Assembly: GCA_028275825.1 (NCBI GenBank) | Contig: JAPWTX010000003.1 | Coordinates: 1 to 64,000, forward strand | From: Ignisphaera sp. | GTDB taxonomy: Archaea; Thermoproteota; Thermoprotei_A; Sulfolobales; Ignisphaeraceae | DNA length: 64,000 nucleotides | Direction: 5' to 3' | Part shown: positions 17,759 to 26,741 of the stretch, piece after piece | Layout: every line of letters starts with the position of its first letter | Numbering within the stretch: the stretch's first letter is position 1 | Made by a program: the position numbers and the translations under genes | The notes under the pieces: generated by a model | What the model was told of the DNA's origin: nothing | What the model saw: the letters and a program-made list of their open reading frames with translations, nothing else | The model's database searches: none

Positions 17759-19487
17759 GCAGATTATTGAAAGAACAGCCTTAAAGTATGCTGTAGAGAA
17801 TAGAATGAAATATGGTGAAGCTAAACAAGGCCCTGTTTTAAACAAGGTTCTAGGGGAATACAGGCAGTTTAAGTCAATGGCTAGAGATATTGCGAAAATA
17901 GTTGAAGAAACAATTAAATATGTTAACAGCTTAAGTGCATCTGAATTACAGGACTTAGCAGAAAAATTTGGGCTTTTAGAGCGTAAGGAGACCAAGAAAG
18001 AGGGAAGAGGACTACCTCCACTACCTAATGTAGAGCAATGGGGGGTCGTAATAACGAGATTTGCTCCTAATCCAGATTTCCCCATTCATTTGGGTAATGC
18101 TAGAGCAGCTATTCTTAGCCATGAATATGCGAGGATGTATAAAGGGAAGTTTGTACTTAGGTTTGAAGATACCGATCCAAGGATAAAGAGACCCCTCACG
18201 TTTTCATATAGAATTGTTGAGGAAGATCTTCTTTGGCTTGGCGTGAAATGGGATGAAGAATATGTGCAGAGCATGAGAATGGAGAAGTACTATGAGGTGG
18301 CTAGAAAGCTAATAGAACTTGGCTATGCTTATGTAGATCTGTGTAGAAGCATTGTATTTAGAGAGCTGAGAAATGCAGGTAAAGCATGTCCTCACAGAGA
18401 TCTCGATTCTTCTAAGCATATGGAGTTGTTCGAGAAAATACTTTTAGGGGAGTTTGGCGAAGGAGAAGCAGTAATAAGGTTAAAGACTGATTTAAACCAC
18501 CCTGACCCAGCTATTAGAGACTGGGTCATGATGAGAATAATAGATGTTGAAAAATATCCACACCCAGTTGTAGGCGATCGGTATAGGCTATGGCCGACAT
18601 ACAATTTTGCGGCAGCTATAGATGATCACTTCATGGGGGTAACTCACATTCTAAGAGGGAAGGAGCATGCTTTAAACACTTTGAAGCAGCTTTTTATATA
18701 TAAATATCTTGGTTGGAAATATCCTGAAGTTGTTAATTTTGGAAGGGTAGGTTTAGAAGGGCTTATTCTCAGTAAGAGCTGGATTAAGGGTAAGCTAAGG
18801 GAAAGCCCTGGTAAATTCATGGGTTTTGACGACATTAGATTTGCAACGATATCAGGTCTTAGGAGGAGAGGTATTTTACCAGAGACGATAAGGGAAATCA
18901 TACTCTCGCTTGGGCTCAGCCCTGCCGATGCGAGGATAAGTTGGGTGAATGTTGCAGCTGTGAATAGAAAGAATGTTGATCCAGTAGCAAAAAGGGTATT
19001 TGTAGTATGTAATCCTGTCAAGGTTCGTATAAGCGGTGTGGATCTACCTAAAGAAGTTGAGATAAGCTATCACCCCTCTAAAAATCTTGGAAAGAGAAGA
19101 ATTACTCTAACAAGACCTGAGGTGTTTATATCTTACTATGATATTGAAGAAGTGAAACCAGGTACTGTGATTAGACTTATGGAGTTATTTAACATGGAGA
19201 TAAAGCATGTGAGTAAAGAAATTGTTGAAGCAATATATCATAGTGCAGGACTTGATGAGGCTAAAAAGTTGGGGGCGCAAATAATTCAATGGGTTGCATG
19301 CGAAAATAATTTAAAAGCTGAGGTTCTGAAGGTGGAGAATCTAAAGCTGAGGAAGGAGTATTGTGTTGCAGAGAGGGGTCTTGTAGAAATGGAGAGAGGT
19401 GAAATAGTGCAAATGGTTAGAATAGGCTTTGGAAGAATAGACAAAATCACAGGAAGCAAGGCTGTAATTGTGTATGCTCATGAGTAA
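17730..19487 (+). CDS. gltX: Glutamyl-tRNA synthetase (archaeal type)
   Basis: Charges tRNA(Glu), and in many archaea also tRNA(Gln) for later amidation. Class I signatures are visible: a HIGH variant in 'RFAPNPDFPIHLGNARAAILSHEYA' and the KMSKS counterpart 'LILSKSWIKGKL'. The C-terminal half is beta-barrel-like rather than the alpha-helical cage of bacterial GluRS, marking the archaeal/eukaryal class. The ATG at 17730 is preceded by GTGAGG, better placed than the GTG at 17721. Last gene of the long plus-strand block. Confidence 0.96.
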   Translation: MSTDSIDAVKQIIERTALKYAVENRMKYGEAKQGPVLNKVLGEYRQFKSMARDIAKIVEETIKYVNSLSASELQDLAEKFGLLERKETKKEGRGLPPLPNVEQWGVVITRFAPNPDFPIHLGNARAAILSHEYARMYKGKFVLRFEDTDPRIKRPLTFSYRIVEEDLLWLGVKWDEEYVQSMRMEKYYEVARKLIELGYAYVDLCRSIVFRELRNAGKACPHRDLDSSKHMELFEKILLGEFGEGEAVIRLKTDLNHPDPAIRDWVMMRIIDVEKYPHPVVGDRYRLWPTYNFAAAIDDHFMGVTHILRGKEHALNTLKQLFIYKYLGWKYPEVVNFGRVGLEGLILSKSWIKGKLRESPGKFMGFDDIRFATISGLRRRGILPETIREIILSLGLSPADARISWVNVAAVNRKNVDPVAKRVFVVCNPVKVRISGVDLPKEVEISYHPSKNLGKRRITLTRPEVFISYYDIEEVKPGTVIRLMELFNMEIKHVSKEIVEAIYHSAGLDEAKKLGAQIIQWVACENNLKAEVLKVENLKLRKEYCVAERGLVEMERGEIVQMVRIGFGRIDKITGSKAVIVYAHE

Positions 19488-19500
19488 AACCTCATCATAT

Positions 19501-19508
19501 CTTAAATA
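19501..19508 (+). promoter_or_regulatory. TATA-type promoter of rpl7Ae
   Basis: CTTAAATA at 19501-19508 lies about 55 bp before the rpl7Ae ATG in a 75-bp spacer, the spacing expected for an archaeal promoter with a short leader. Confidence 0.4.
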
Positions 19509-19562
19509 CCCGAGACCTAGATACTACAGCAAATGTAAACAAGATGTGGAAAGGGATCTGAG

Positions 19563-19949
19563 ATGTCGAAACCATTTTATGTAAAATTTGAGGTGCCAAC
19601 TGAAGTAGCGGAAAAGGCATATCAAGCATTGAAGAAGGCTAGGGAAACAGGGGGTAAAATTAGAAAGGGTACAAATGAGGTTACAAAGGGTGTAGAAAGG
19701 GGTCTATGTAAGCTAGTACTTGTAGCAGAAGATGTAGATCCACCAGAAGTTGTTGCACATCTACCACTGCTTTGCGAAGAAAAGAAAGTGCCATACCTAT
19801 ATGTGCCTAGCAAGAAGAGATTAGGAGAAATGGCAGGAATAGAAGTAGCTGCAGCATCTGCATGCATTGTGGAACCTGGCGAAGCAAAAGCAGATCTCGA
19901 GGAGCTTGTAGCTAGGTACCAAGAGCTGAGGGCAAAAGCAGGAAAGTAA
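19563..19949 (+). CDS. rpl7ae: Large ribosomal subunit protein L7Ae, K-turn binding
   Basis: Binds kink-turns in 23S rRNA and in C/D and H/ACA guide RNAs and RNase P RNA, so it is relevant to the two RNA candidates in this window. The 128-residue protein has '[13 protein letters not shown]' (the K-turn-contacting segment), '[33 protein letters not shown]' and the '[17 protein letters not shown]' C-terminal pattern. It is transcribed alone, because the next gene is on the other strand. Confidence 0.98.
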   Translation: MSKPFYVKFEVPTEVAEKAYQALKKARETGGKIRKGTNEVTKGVERGLCKLVLVAEDVDPPEVVAHLPLLCEEKKVPYLYVPSKKRLGEMAGIEVAAASACIVEPGEAKADLEELVARYQELRAKAGK

Positions 19950-20027
19950 ATAATTCTTAAATGTAGAGATAGGCATATATGAAATCAGAAGAATTTTTTA
20001 TCAATAGAAAATCTTTAACTTAGTTCA

Positions 20028-20291
20028 CTATCTTCTTACAGTTAGCTTCCTAGCCTCTCTCTCAGTTTCTCTCAATATAACTATATCGCCTACCCTTACA
20101 GGTCCTTTAACATTCCTTGTTAAAATTCTTCCTTTATCTCTACCCTCCAAGATTCTAACCCTTACTTGGATTACTTCACCAGTCACACCTGTCCTACCAA
20201 TTATCTGTACAACTTCAGCTGGGAATCCTATTTTCTCAACAACATCAATTTCATAATCTTTGCTCTTATCCTCTACAACAACATTTGCCAT
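20028..20291 (-). CDS. rps28e: Small ribosomal subunit protein S28e (eS28)
   Basis: Small-subunit protein at the mRNA exit region. The 87-residue sequence is typical: '[58 protein letters not shown]'. The ATG at 20291 has an AGAGGTGTT ribosome binding site. In many archaea rps28e lies between rpl7ae and rpl24e on the same strand; here it is inverted between them. Confidence 0.97.
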   Translation of the reverse strand: MANVVVEDKSKDYEIDVVEKIGFPAEVVQIIGRTGVTGEVIQVRVRILEGRDKGRILTRNVKGPVRVGDIVILRETEREARKLTVRR

Positions 20292-20383
20292 GTTTTAACA
20301 CCTCTGTTGGCATTAATTATTATGAAAAGAGCTTTTAAGCTTTAGCAAAAGATAGCTATACCAAAGCAGCTGGTGATCAATTA

Positions 20384-20572
20384 ATGGTCTCGAAGCATAC
20401 ATGCAGCTTTTGTGGAAGTGCTATTGAGCCTGGCACAGGACTTATGCTTGTGAGAAATGATGGTAGCATAATATGGTTTTGTTCAAGCAAATGCTATAAA
20501 AACTTTAGGATAGGTAGAGACCCTAAGAAATTGCCATGGACTAAGCTATATTTAGGTAGGAGTAGAAGTTAA
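20384..20572 (+). CDS. rpl24e: Large ribosomal subunit protein L24e (eL24)
   Basis: Zinc-finger ribosomal protein of 62 residues. The zinc site is CxxC ('CSFCGSAIEPGTGLM') and CxxxC ('WFCSSKCYKNFRIGRDPKKL'). It diverges from rps28e. The nucleoside diphosphate kinase gene that commonly follows is absent, replaced by a spacer with a transposon-end-like hairpin. Confidence 0.97.
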   Translation: MVSKHTCSFCGSAIEPGTGLMLVRNDGSIIWFCSSKCYKNFRIGRDPKKLPWTKLYLGRSRS

Positions 20573-20807
20573 AGCAGTTCTCAGCAGAGGGCATTACAAC
20601 CACTATTTCAAGCTGTTCGCCAATTGTTTCCTAACTATTCGCAAGAGTTGTTCACATGGCAGATTCGGTTCTTCCCCATCTTGGTGGAAAACCTCATCCT
20701 TCAGAATGAGGAGGGGTCAAAATCTAGCTATGGATTTGCTGATTTATTACATCTACCTGCTTTTAGTTGAATTCGTTTTCTAGGGGTGGTCAAGAGAGGT
20801 AGAAAGC
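20573..20807 (+). mobile_element. Spacer with an IS200/IS605 (TnpB-type) right-end scar
   Basis: This 235-bp spacer between convergent rpl24e and infB holds a compact hairpin (CCTCAT at 20692-20697 pairing with ATGAGG at 20706-20711, loop CCTTCAGA), followed by AGGGGTCAA. This hairpin plus GAGGxGGTCA pattern is what I know from the right ends, and guide-RNA 3' ends, of archaeal IS605/TnpB elements. No intact tnpB remains and no left end is obvious, so it is a footprint at best. It sits at the breakpoint of the disturbed rpl7ae-rps28e-rpl24e-infB gene order. Confidence 0.5.
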
Positions 20808-22634
20808 TCAAGAGCTTTTCAGAGTACTTTCAAGTGTTTTAAGTAGCAGAGAGTATTCAACGTCTTTTGTCGCCTTGATTTTAAGAATCTCTTTCAAGGT
20901 TTCAATGGCATCTGATGTGAGCATATTTCTATACTTAGTAACAAATGTTTTTGCATGATCAAATGGTATATCTGTATAAAGTGTGTCTCCCTCACTAACA
21001 TGTCTACCAACCATTACATTACCCTTTATTGATATTGCAACTTCTTGTCCTATTCTAGCTTCTTTAACTGTGTGCCCCATGTGTTGAATCTGCATTATCT
21101 CACCTATCCTCTTGCCATCAGCTCTCATAAGTGGTACACCAGCTCTTATTAAACCACCCAAAACCTCTATACCCACAATTGCTGGATCGCTTCTTCTGAA
21201 TACAAAACCTGGCAATATCTTTATTTTGGCTGGAGGCACTAAGGATTCGAATTCTTTCTGCAATTCCATTTTCTTTTCGTTTTCAACCCATTGTAAATAT
21301 TCTTCGACAAGCCTGTATATTATATTACTTGAGAAGACCTTTATCCCTTCCCTCTTTATAAGATCCTCAGCTTCAGGTAAAAGCTTTGTATTAAACAGTA
21401 GTATGACACCATAATACCTGTTATTCTTTGCAACAATCGAAGCCTCTATAACTTCTCTCTTTGTTAAGGGGCCTACATCAGCCAACCTAACTGGTATACC
21501 TTTCTTGCTAAGAGCATTGATAACGGCCTCTAGAGTTCCAAGAGCATCAGCTTTCACCACCACTCCATTAACATCCCTCTTAAACCTAACTGCCTCAACC
21601 TCTTCTATAACAAGCTTCCTATAATTTTCCACATCTTCTTCGCTAGGCACAACATATAATGGTGAGCCTGCTATAACCTCTTCTAGATTGGGTGCAACAA
21701 TTCTGATGCCTGCTGCAGCAGACACCTCATCAACTACCTTTAACTCTGTTTTCGCAATTCTTATATCAGTTACAGATTTTGGCATTAGTATTGCCCTAAT
21801 CTTCGTAACTATAGAGCCATTTATCCCTGCTAGCACGATGAGGTCTTTCTCCTTAATGGTGCCATCATAAAGTATAACATCTATAGCTGTGCCATATCCT
21901 GGCTGCTCCTTAACTTCGAGAACCACACCCTTACCAGGACCCTCAACGTAAACAAGCTTATCACCTATGAATTTTTGTGCCATTCCAGCCACTACTGCAA
22001 GTAACTCAGCAATTCCTTCTCCTGTTTTTGCTGAAACAGGTACTATAGGTACTACCTTTAAGAAGTCTCTAACCTTCTCAAATAAATCTGCTGCAACACT
22101 GTAGTTAGAAAACTGGGCTATAAGCTTGTAAAGAGCCCCTTCAAGCCTTTTTATAACTGCAGGGTCCTGTCTTTTTAAACTCATTGAAATAGGTTCATCG
22201 GAGTTCGGCTTCCAACCAGGTATTTTATCTATTTTGTTAGCCGCTATGACAAAGGGAACCCCTCGAGATCTCAATATATCTATGCTTTCAACTGTCTGGG
22301 GCATGACACCTTCGTTGATATCTACAACCAATATCGCTATGTCAGCAACGCTACCACCTCTTTTTCTCAGATTAGAGAAAAGTTCGTGACCAGGTGTGTC
22401 GATAAAGAGAAGCCCCGGTATTGTCAGTCTAACAGGGATCACCTTCTTAAGTGGCTCTATCACCTTCTCAATAATTGATGTGGGGATATTGCTAGCTCCT
22501 ATATGCTGCGTCATTTCCCCAGCCTCCTTCTTTACAACAGCAGTACCCCTAATTTTATCAAGCAGCGTAGTCTTTCCATGGTCTACATGGCCAAGCACAA
22601 CAACAATTGGTTGCCTAAGCCTCTTCTCACTCAC
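20808..22634 (-). CDS. infB: Translation initiation factor aIF5B (IF2-like GTPase)
   Basis: Promotes subunit joining and initiator tRNA placement. The 608-residue protein starts almost directly with the G domain: G1 'GHVDHGKTTL', G3 'DTPGHELF', G4 'NKID'. The archaeal domains II-IV follow ('YGTAIDVILYDGTIKEKDLIVLAG', 'KADALGTLEAVINAL', 'PGFVFRRSDPAIVGIEVLGG'). The start is a GTG at 22634 with GGTG upstream. It is orphaned on the minus strand by the rearrangement in this region. Confidence 0.97.
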   Translation of the reverse strand: MSEKRLRQPIVVVLGHVDHGKTTLLDKIRGTAVVKKEAGEMTQHIGASNIPTSIIEKVIEPLKKVIPVRLTIPGLLFIDTPGHELFSNLRKRGGSVADIAILVVDINEGVMPQTVESIDILRSRGVPFVIAANKIDKIPGWKPNSDEPISMSLKRQDPAVIKRLEGALYKLIAQFSNYSVAADLFEKVRDFLKVVPIVPVSAKTGEGIAELLAVVAGMAQKFIGDKLVYVEGPGKGVVLEVKEQPGYGTAIDVILYDGTIKEKDLIVLAGINGSIVTKIRAILMPKSVTDIRIAKTELKVVDEVSAAAGIRIVAPNLEEVIAGSPLYVVPSEEDVENYRKLVIEEVEAVRFKRDVNGVVVKADALGTLEAVINALSKKGIPVRLADVGPLTKREVIEASIVAKNNRYYGVILLFNTKLLPEAEDLIKREGIKVFSSNIIYRLVEEYLQWVENEKKMELQKEFESLVPPAKIKILPGFVFRRSDPAIVGIEVLGGLIRAGVPLMRADGKRIGEIMQIQHMGHTVKEARIGQEVAISIKGNVMVGRHVSEGDTLYTDIPFDHAKTFVTKYRNMLTSDAIETLKEILKIKATKDVEYSLLLKTLESTLKSS

Positions 22635-22779
22635 TTTTTACACCAATTCTAGCGTAATTGAGATAACAACTATAAAAATCTGTGCTAGGAACCACTAATA
22701 CTAAACTTCAAAATAGCTTTTTAGGCCTCATTTAAAACTATTGCAGAAGAGCTGCATGTAACAAGGGTGCTTAAATCTA

Positions 22780-23436
22780 ATGCCAGATTTCAAAATAGTA
22801 ATTTCGGATCCTTCAATTAAAAAAGTTAGGGTAGTGCCGGTCAAAGTTGTTGGAGTACCAGACCTTCCATATAGTGAAAACCACAAGGAACAACGAGAGT
22901 TTGTACAATGTAAGGCAAACCCCAAGCTCATAGAGATGTTAAACCCTGAGCTTGGAGTAGTTATAATTAGGATATGGAAGAATAGAGCAAATAAAGAAAA
23001 AGTGAACATAGCGGCCAAGGTAGTTGAAGATACAGCGCTAGACATGCAAACAGTTCTTGTACCAGAGTCACTCTTACGTGAAAAACTCGGGGTAGGAGAA
23101 GCTATAGGAGAAATATTCCGAGCCCCAGCATTTCAGATAAGAGTTAGTGGGGCAGAGGCCTCCAGGCTTGTTGGATTGAAGATAGGCGATAAATTTGATG
23201 GCTCGCTAATAGGGCTTAACAACATTCAGCTAGAGATTAGAGGAGGTTCAGACTTAGCGGGGTTTCCAATGCGTATCGATATTAGTGGACCTGTGAAGAA
23301 ATATGTTTTATTTTCGCAAGGACCTGGCTTTAGGCCCAAAGAAAATGGTGAAAGAAGAAGAAAGCTTGTTAGAGGCGATACTATTTCAGAAGACATTGTA
23401 CAGATAAATGCTGTTGCAATTCTAACCAAGAGTTAG
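22780..23436 (+). CDS. rps6e: Small ribosomal subunit protein S6e (eS6)
   Basis: The first 125 residues are a standard archaeal S6e: 'FKIVISDPS', 'GLKIGDKFDGSLIGL', 'EIRGGSDLAGFPMR' and 'GFRPKENGERRRKLVRGDTISEDIVQINA'. At 218 residues it is longer than most archaeal S6e. The extra length is an insertion of about 90 residues near the N-terminus ('LPYSENHKEQREFVQCKANPK' to 'VVEDTALDMQTV'). It runs in the same direction as aIF2 gamma, 48 bp apart, a common pairing. Confidence 0.93.
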   Translation: MPDFKIVISDPSIKKVRVVPVKVVGVPDLPYSENHKEQREFVQCKANPKLIEMLNPELGVVIIRIWKNRANKEKVNIAAKVVEDTALDMQTVLVPESLLREKLGVGEAIGEIFRAPAFQIRVSGAEASRLVGLKIGDKFDGSLIGLNNIQLEIRGGSDLAGFPMRIDISGPVKKYVLFSQGPGFRPKENGERRRKLVRGDTISEDIVQINAVAILTKS

Positions 23437-23484
23437 GGAACATAAAGACTTTTCTCTATTAATATCTTGGACTTGGGTGTCAAC

Positions 23485-24720
23485 GTGAGTAAAAAAGGAA
23501 TGGGTATACCAAGCATAATTATAGGTGTTGTGGGGCACGTAGATCATGGAAAGACAACTCTTGTCCAGGCTTTAACAGGTATATGGACAGCCAGGTATTC
23601 CGAAGAACTTAAGCGGTCTATGACTATACGGCTTGGTTATGCTCAGGGCTCTATACTTTATTGCGAGGGAGTAGAACCACCATCGTCATACATAATGCAT
23701 ATAGATTCTTGCCCAGGTAATGTAGAGCCAAAATTCTTGAAAACAGTGTCATTTGTTGATGCACCAGGTCATGAAGTCCTTATGGCTACAATGCTTTCTG
23801 GAGCAGCATTGATGGATGCAGCCATACTTGTGGTAGCAGCTAATGAGCCTTGCCCACAGCCGCAAACGATTGAACATACAAAGGCACTTGAAATTCTTGG
23901 TGTAGAGCAAGTAGTTGTAGTGCAAAATAAGATAGATGTTATGCCTCTTGAGAAGGTTCGTGAAAACTATAAACAGATTAAAGAATTTTTAGAGACTACA
24001 AAGTATTCTAAAGCTCCAATTATTCCAGTAAGTGCTTTACATAGGGTAAATGTGGATGTTATTGCTATGGCTATTGCTAAGCTATTTAGAGAGCCAGATC
24101 GAATTCTGGGGAAACCTGCACTAATGCAAATTGCAAGAAGCTTTGATGTTAACCTTCCCGGCACACCTCCAGAGAAGCTTGTGGGAGGCATTGTTGGGGG
24201 TGCGCTAATGAAAGGGGAAATTAGAGTGGGTGACGAGGTTGTAATTAAACCTGGGGTGAGAATAGTTTCGAAGAGCAGGATTACTTATGAACCTTTGTCG
24301 ACAGAAATTACAAGCATAAGATATGGAGAGATCGAATCAGATACTGCTAGGCCTGGAGGTCTTGTTGCTCTAGGAACAAAACTGGATCCATCGTTGACAA
24401 AGGGCGATGCTCTTCGAGGACAAGTTTTGGGGCACGACATTCCTGATGCCGTACAGGATATTAGAGTTGAATATAGAATGTTAGATAAGGTTGTTGGAAC
24501 AAAGGAAGCTATGCAGCCACCTAGACCCAAGGCAAAAGATATGCTAACGCTAATTATTGGCACAAGATATGTAAATGCAGTTGTAGAAAGTGTAACTAGA
24601 GAAGAGCTTGAGGCGAAGTTGAATGAACCTGTAGTTGTGTTAAAGGGAAATAGAGTTGCAATACTAATGAAAATTGGGGCAAGGCTTAGGTTAGTTGGTT
24701 GGGGTCATGTGATAGGCTAA
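23485..24720 (+). CDS. eif2g: Translation initiation factor aIF2, gamma subunit
   Basis: GTPase that carries initiator Met-tRNA to the small subunit. G1 'GHVDHGKTTLVQALTG', G3 'DAPGHEVLMATML' and G4 'QNKIDV' are present, followed by the two EF-Tu-like barrels. I use the GTG at 23485, preceded by GGGTG; a TTG at 23467 also opens the frame. The zinc knuckle of the family (two CxxC pairs) is reduced to single cysteines ('YCEGVEPP' and 'DSCPGNVEPKF'), so this copy probably does not bind zinc there. It overlaps the next gene by 1 bp. Confidence 0.96.
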   Translation: MSKKGMGIPSIIIGVVGHVDHGKTTLVQALTGIWTARYSEELKRSMTIRLGYAQGSILYCEGVEPPSSYIMHIDSCPGNVEPKFLKTVSFVDAPGHEVLMATMLSGAALMDAAILVVAANEPCPQPQTIEHTKALEILGVEQVVVVQNKIDVMPLEKVRENYKQIKEFLETTKYSKAPIIPVSALHRVNVDVIAMAIAKLFREPDRILGKPALMQIARSFDVNLPGTPPEKLVGGIVGGALMKGEIRVGDEVVIKPGVRIVSKSRITYEPLSTEITSIRYGEIESDTARPGGLVALGTKLDPSLTKGDALRGQVLGHDIPDAVQDIRVEYRMLDKVVGTKEAMQPPRPKAKDMLTLIIGTRYVNAVVESVTREELEAKLNEPVVVLKGNRVAILMKIGARLRLVGWGHVIG

Positions 24721-25118
24721 TGGAATGCATCATTATTTTAGACACAAGTGCACTTTTTATAGTAGCTGAAAATCTAGCCTCACTTGATAGTATTTATGAA
24801 ATTGCTGGCGAGTGCAAAATTGTTGTTATAAGGCATGTAGTTGAGGAATTAGAAAATATAGCTAAGAGAGAGCACGGCAGAAAAGCGTTTTTAGCTAAGT
24901 GGATTTTACAAAACATAATACCAAGGCTTAGGGTAGTGGATATAGAATTCCAAGGACAAGTTGATGATGCTATCGTGGAATACGCTCATGAACTCATGGA
25001 AAAGGGTATTAAGGGTATGGTGGCTACAACTGATGGAAAAATCAAAGAAAGGGTACTGAGAAAAGGTATTAGGGTTATTACATATAGGGAATCAGAGAAA
25101 ATCTTTGAAGTTCTCTAA
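24720..25118 (+). CDS. PIN-domain ribonuclease (Fcf1/Utp24-like)
   Basis: A 132-residue single PIN domain. Acidic active-site residues are in place: Asp in 'IILDTSALF', Glu in 'HVVEELENIAKRE', Asp in 'ATTDGKIKERVLRKGIRVITY'. Crenarchaea carry this gene between aIF2 gamma and rpo7, and relatives act in rRNA processing, which is the likely job. The ATG at 24720 overlaps the aIF2 gamma stop (TAATG). No antitoxin-like partner is adjacent, so a VapC toxin is less likely. Confidence 0.85.
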   Translation: MECIIILDTSALFIVAENLASLDSIYEIAGECKIVVIRHVVEELENIAKREHGRKAFLAKWILQNIIPRLRVVDIEFQGQVDDAIVEYAHELMEKGIKGMVATTDGKIKERVLRKGIRVITYRESEKIFEVL

Positions 25119-25122
25119 AAAT

Positions 25123-25131
25123 CTTTTAAAT
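25123..25131 (+). promoter_or_regulatory. TATA-type promoter of rpo7
   Basis: CTTTTAAAT at 25123-25131, about 43 bp before the TTG start at 25174, is a good archaeal TATA match inside the only spacer upstream of rpo7. Confidence 0.45.
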
Positions 25132-25173
25132 GTCTAAATTTCAGTATAGTGAGTAATAGTTGGTGGCATCACT

Positions 25174-25713
25174 TTGTTTAGGGTCTTCAGACTTAGAGAT
25201 GTTGTCAGAGTAGACCCTGCTAGAATGGATAAACCTCTAGAGGAAGTAGTATTTGAAGAGCTTAGAAAAAAGTATGAGGGATTAAAAGACAGAACACTGG
25301 GCATAATAATAGCAGTAACGGATATTAATGTAGATCCGATGGGGTATATACCAATAGGAGATGGCGCTCCATATCACGTCACGGAGTTCACAGTTCTAAG
25401 CTATGTTCCGATAGTTAATGAAGTTGTGGAAGGCACTGTTGAAACTGTAGGTAGAAGTGGTATAACGGTGAACATAGGGCCTATAGAAGGCTTTGTTCAT
25501 ATTCAGCAGATAGCAGATGATGAGGTTTCATATGAAATTGCAAGGAATATCATTATGTGTAAGAATACAAAGAAGTTTGTGGCACATGGAGACATGGTAA
25601 GAGCACGAATAACCAGTGTTTCACTAGGAACACCGGGAAGACCACCCCGCGTTAATATGACCATGAGACAACCATACCTTGGCAAGCTTGACTGGATTGT
25701 AAAGAAACAGTAA
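25174..25713 (+). CDS. rpo7: DNA-directed RNA polymerase subunit E' (Rpo7)
   Basis: Stalk subunit that with Rpo4 guides RNA exit and open-complex formation. The 179-residue protein has the N-terminal RNP-like domain ('FRVFRLRDVVRVDPARMDKPLEEVVFEELRKKYEG') and an S1/OB domain ('VVEGTVETVGRSGITVNIGPIEGFVHIQQI'). The start is TTG at 25174, with GGTGG ten bases upstream. The Spt4 gene that often follows is absent; a C/D box RNA follows directly. Confidence 0.96.
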   Translation: MFRVFRLRDVVRVDPARMDKPLEEVVFEELRKKYEGLKDRTLGIIIAVTDINVDPMGYIPIGDGAPYHVTEFTVLSYVPIVNEVVEGTVETVGRSGITVNIGPIEGFVHIQQIADDEVSYEIARNIIMCKNTKKFVAHGDMVRARITSVSLGTPGRPPRVNMTMRQPYLGKLDWIVKKQ

Positions 25714-25719
25714 ACTAAT

Positions 25720-25772
25720 TATGTGATGATCCTTGTAAGGTCTGATAAGTGATGAAAAAAGGCTTCTGACTA
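25720..25772 (+). ncRNA. C/D box small guide RNA (2'-O-methylation guide)
   Basis: All four boxes are present in order and with archaeal spacing: C (GTGATGA, 25723-25729), 12-nt guide (25730-25741), D' (CTGA, 25742-25745), 3-nt spacer, C' (GTGATGA, 25749-25755), 10-nt guide (25756-25765), D (CTGA, 25766-25769). Each guide would direct methylation opposite the fifth base before its D or D' box. The D' guide (TCCTTGTAAGGT) is partly self-complementary; I could not assign rRNA or tRNA targets. The RNA lies 9 bp after rpo7 and ends just before the ATG at 25775, so it would form the 5' leader of that gene or be processed from the rpo7 transcript. Confidence 0.88.
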
Positions 25773-25774
25773 CA

Positions 25775-26191
25775 ATGGTTTGGATTAGCAAGAAAGAAAT
25801 AGCATACTACATAATCTTAAGGGAGGAATTTAGGGATAGAGTTTTCAACCTAGGTGAGGCAATAGACTTATTACAGCTTTTTGGGTCAAGGAATGTTGCT
25901 AGAAAGGTCATTAAAAATTTAGTGAAGAAAGGGTTCATAAAGGAAATAGATAGTTTGAATTATAAGATGGGTGATCTTGAAGGAGCTTTTAAGAAACTGC
26001 TTTATGAGTACATCAGGCAGAGGTTTTATAGGGCATTGAAGTCTAGAGGCTATGGCATTACTGTTGATAGAGAAGGTAATAAGAGGTTAATCGTAGTGTG
26101 TAAAGAGGATGCAGAACCCTGGTTGCAACTACTAGCTTCACTAAAAGAATTTGGTATCAATGTAGTGAAATGTAAAAAAGAGTTACATTAA
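25775..26191 (+). CDS. Conserved hypothetical protein with winged-helix-like N-terminus
   Basis: A 138-residue, lysine-rich protein. Residues about 3-60 ('SKKEIAYYIILREEFRDRVF', then 'GSRNVARKVIKNLVKKGFIKEID') have the helix-turn-helix-wing pattern of a small DNA-binding domain. The C-terminal half ('YIRQRFYRALKSRGYGITVDREGNKRLIVVC') looks like an alpha/beta domain. I do not recognise a named family. The gene begins immediately after the C/D box RNA, so both may be expressed from the rpo7 transcript. A role in nucleic acid binding is inference. Confidence 0.7.
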   Translation: MVWISKKEIAYYIILREEFRDRVFNLGEAIDLLQLFGSRNVARKVIKNLVKKGFIKEIDSLNYKMGDLEGAFKKLLYEYIRQRFYRALKSRGYGITVDREGNKRLIVVCKEDAEPWLQLLASLKEFGINVVKCKKELH

Positions 26192-26241
26192 TATATTGGG
26201 ACAAGCTATGATGCTGAAATCCTGCTATAATGTTTTTATAG

Positions 26242-26535
<294 letters not shown>

Positions 26536-26741
26536 GGTTCATCCCTTCGCCTTTTTCATCTTTTTATTTTTCTTAATTACTATTACATGGGCGGGAATTA
26601 AAAGTTTATTTGTTTGTATTCGGATAAGTGAGTGATTTACACGTTGGCATTGTTTAATATAATTTTGAAAGAAGTTTTAAAGTATTACTAGAAGTCAAGG
26701 CACCTACTACTTTTGAGTATTTTTTATTACTGATTAGAGGA

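Noticed and set aside
24720..25118. VapC toxin of a toxin-antitoxin pair
   Set aside because: The PIN domain is translationally coupled to aIF2 gamma and has no adjacent antitoxin gene; an rRNA-processing role fits the context better.
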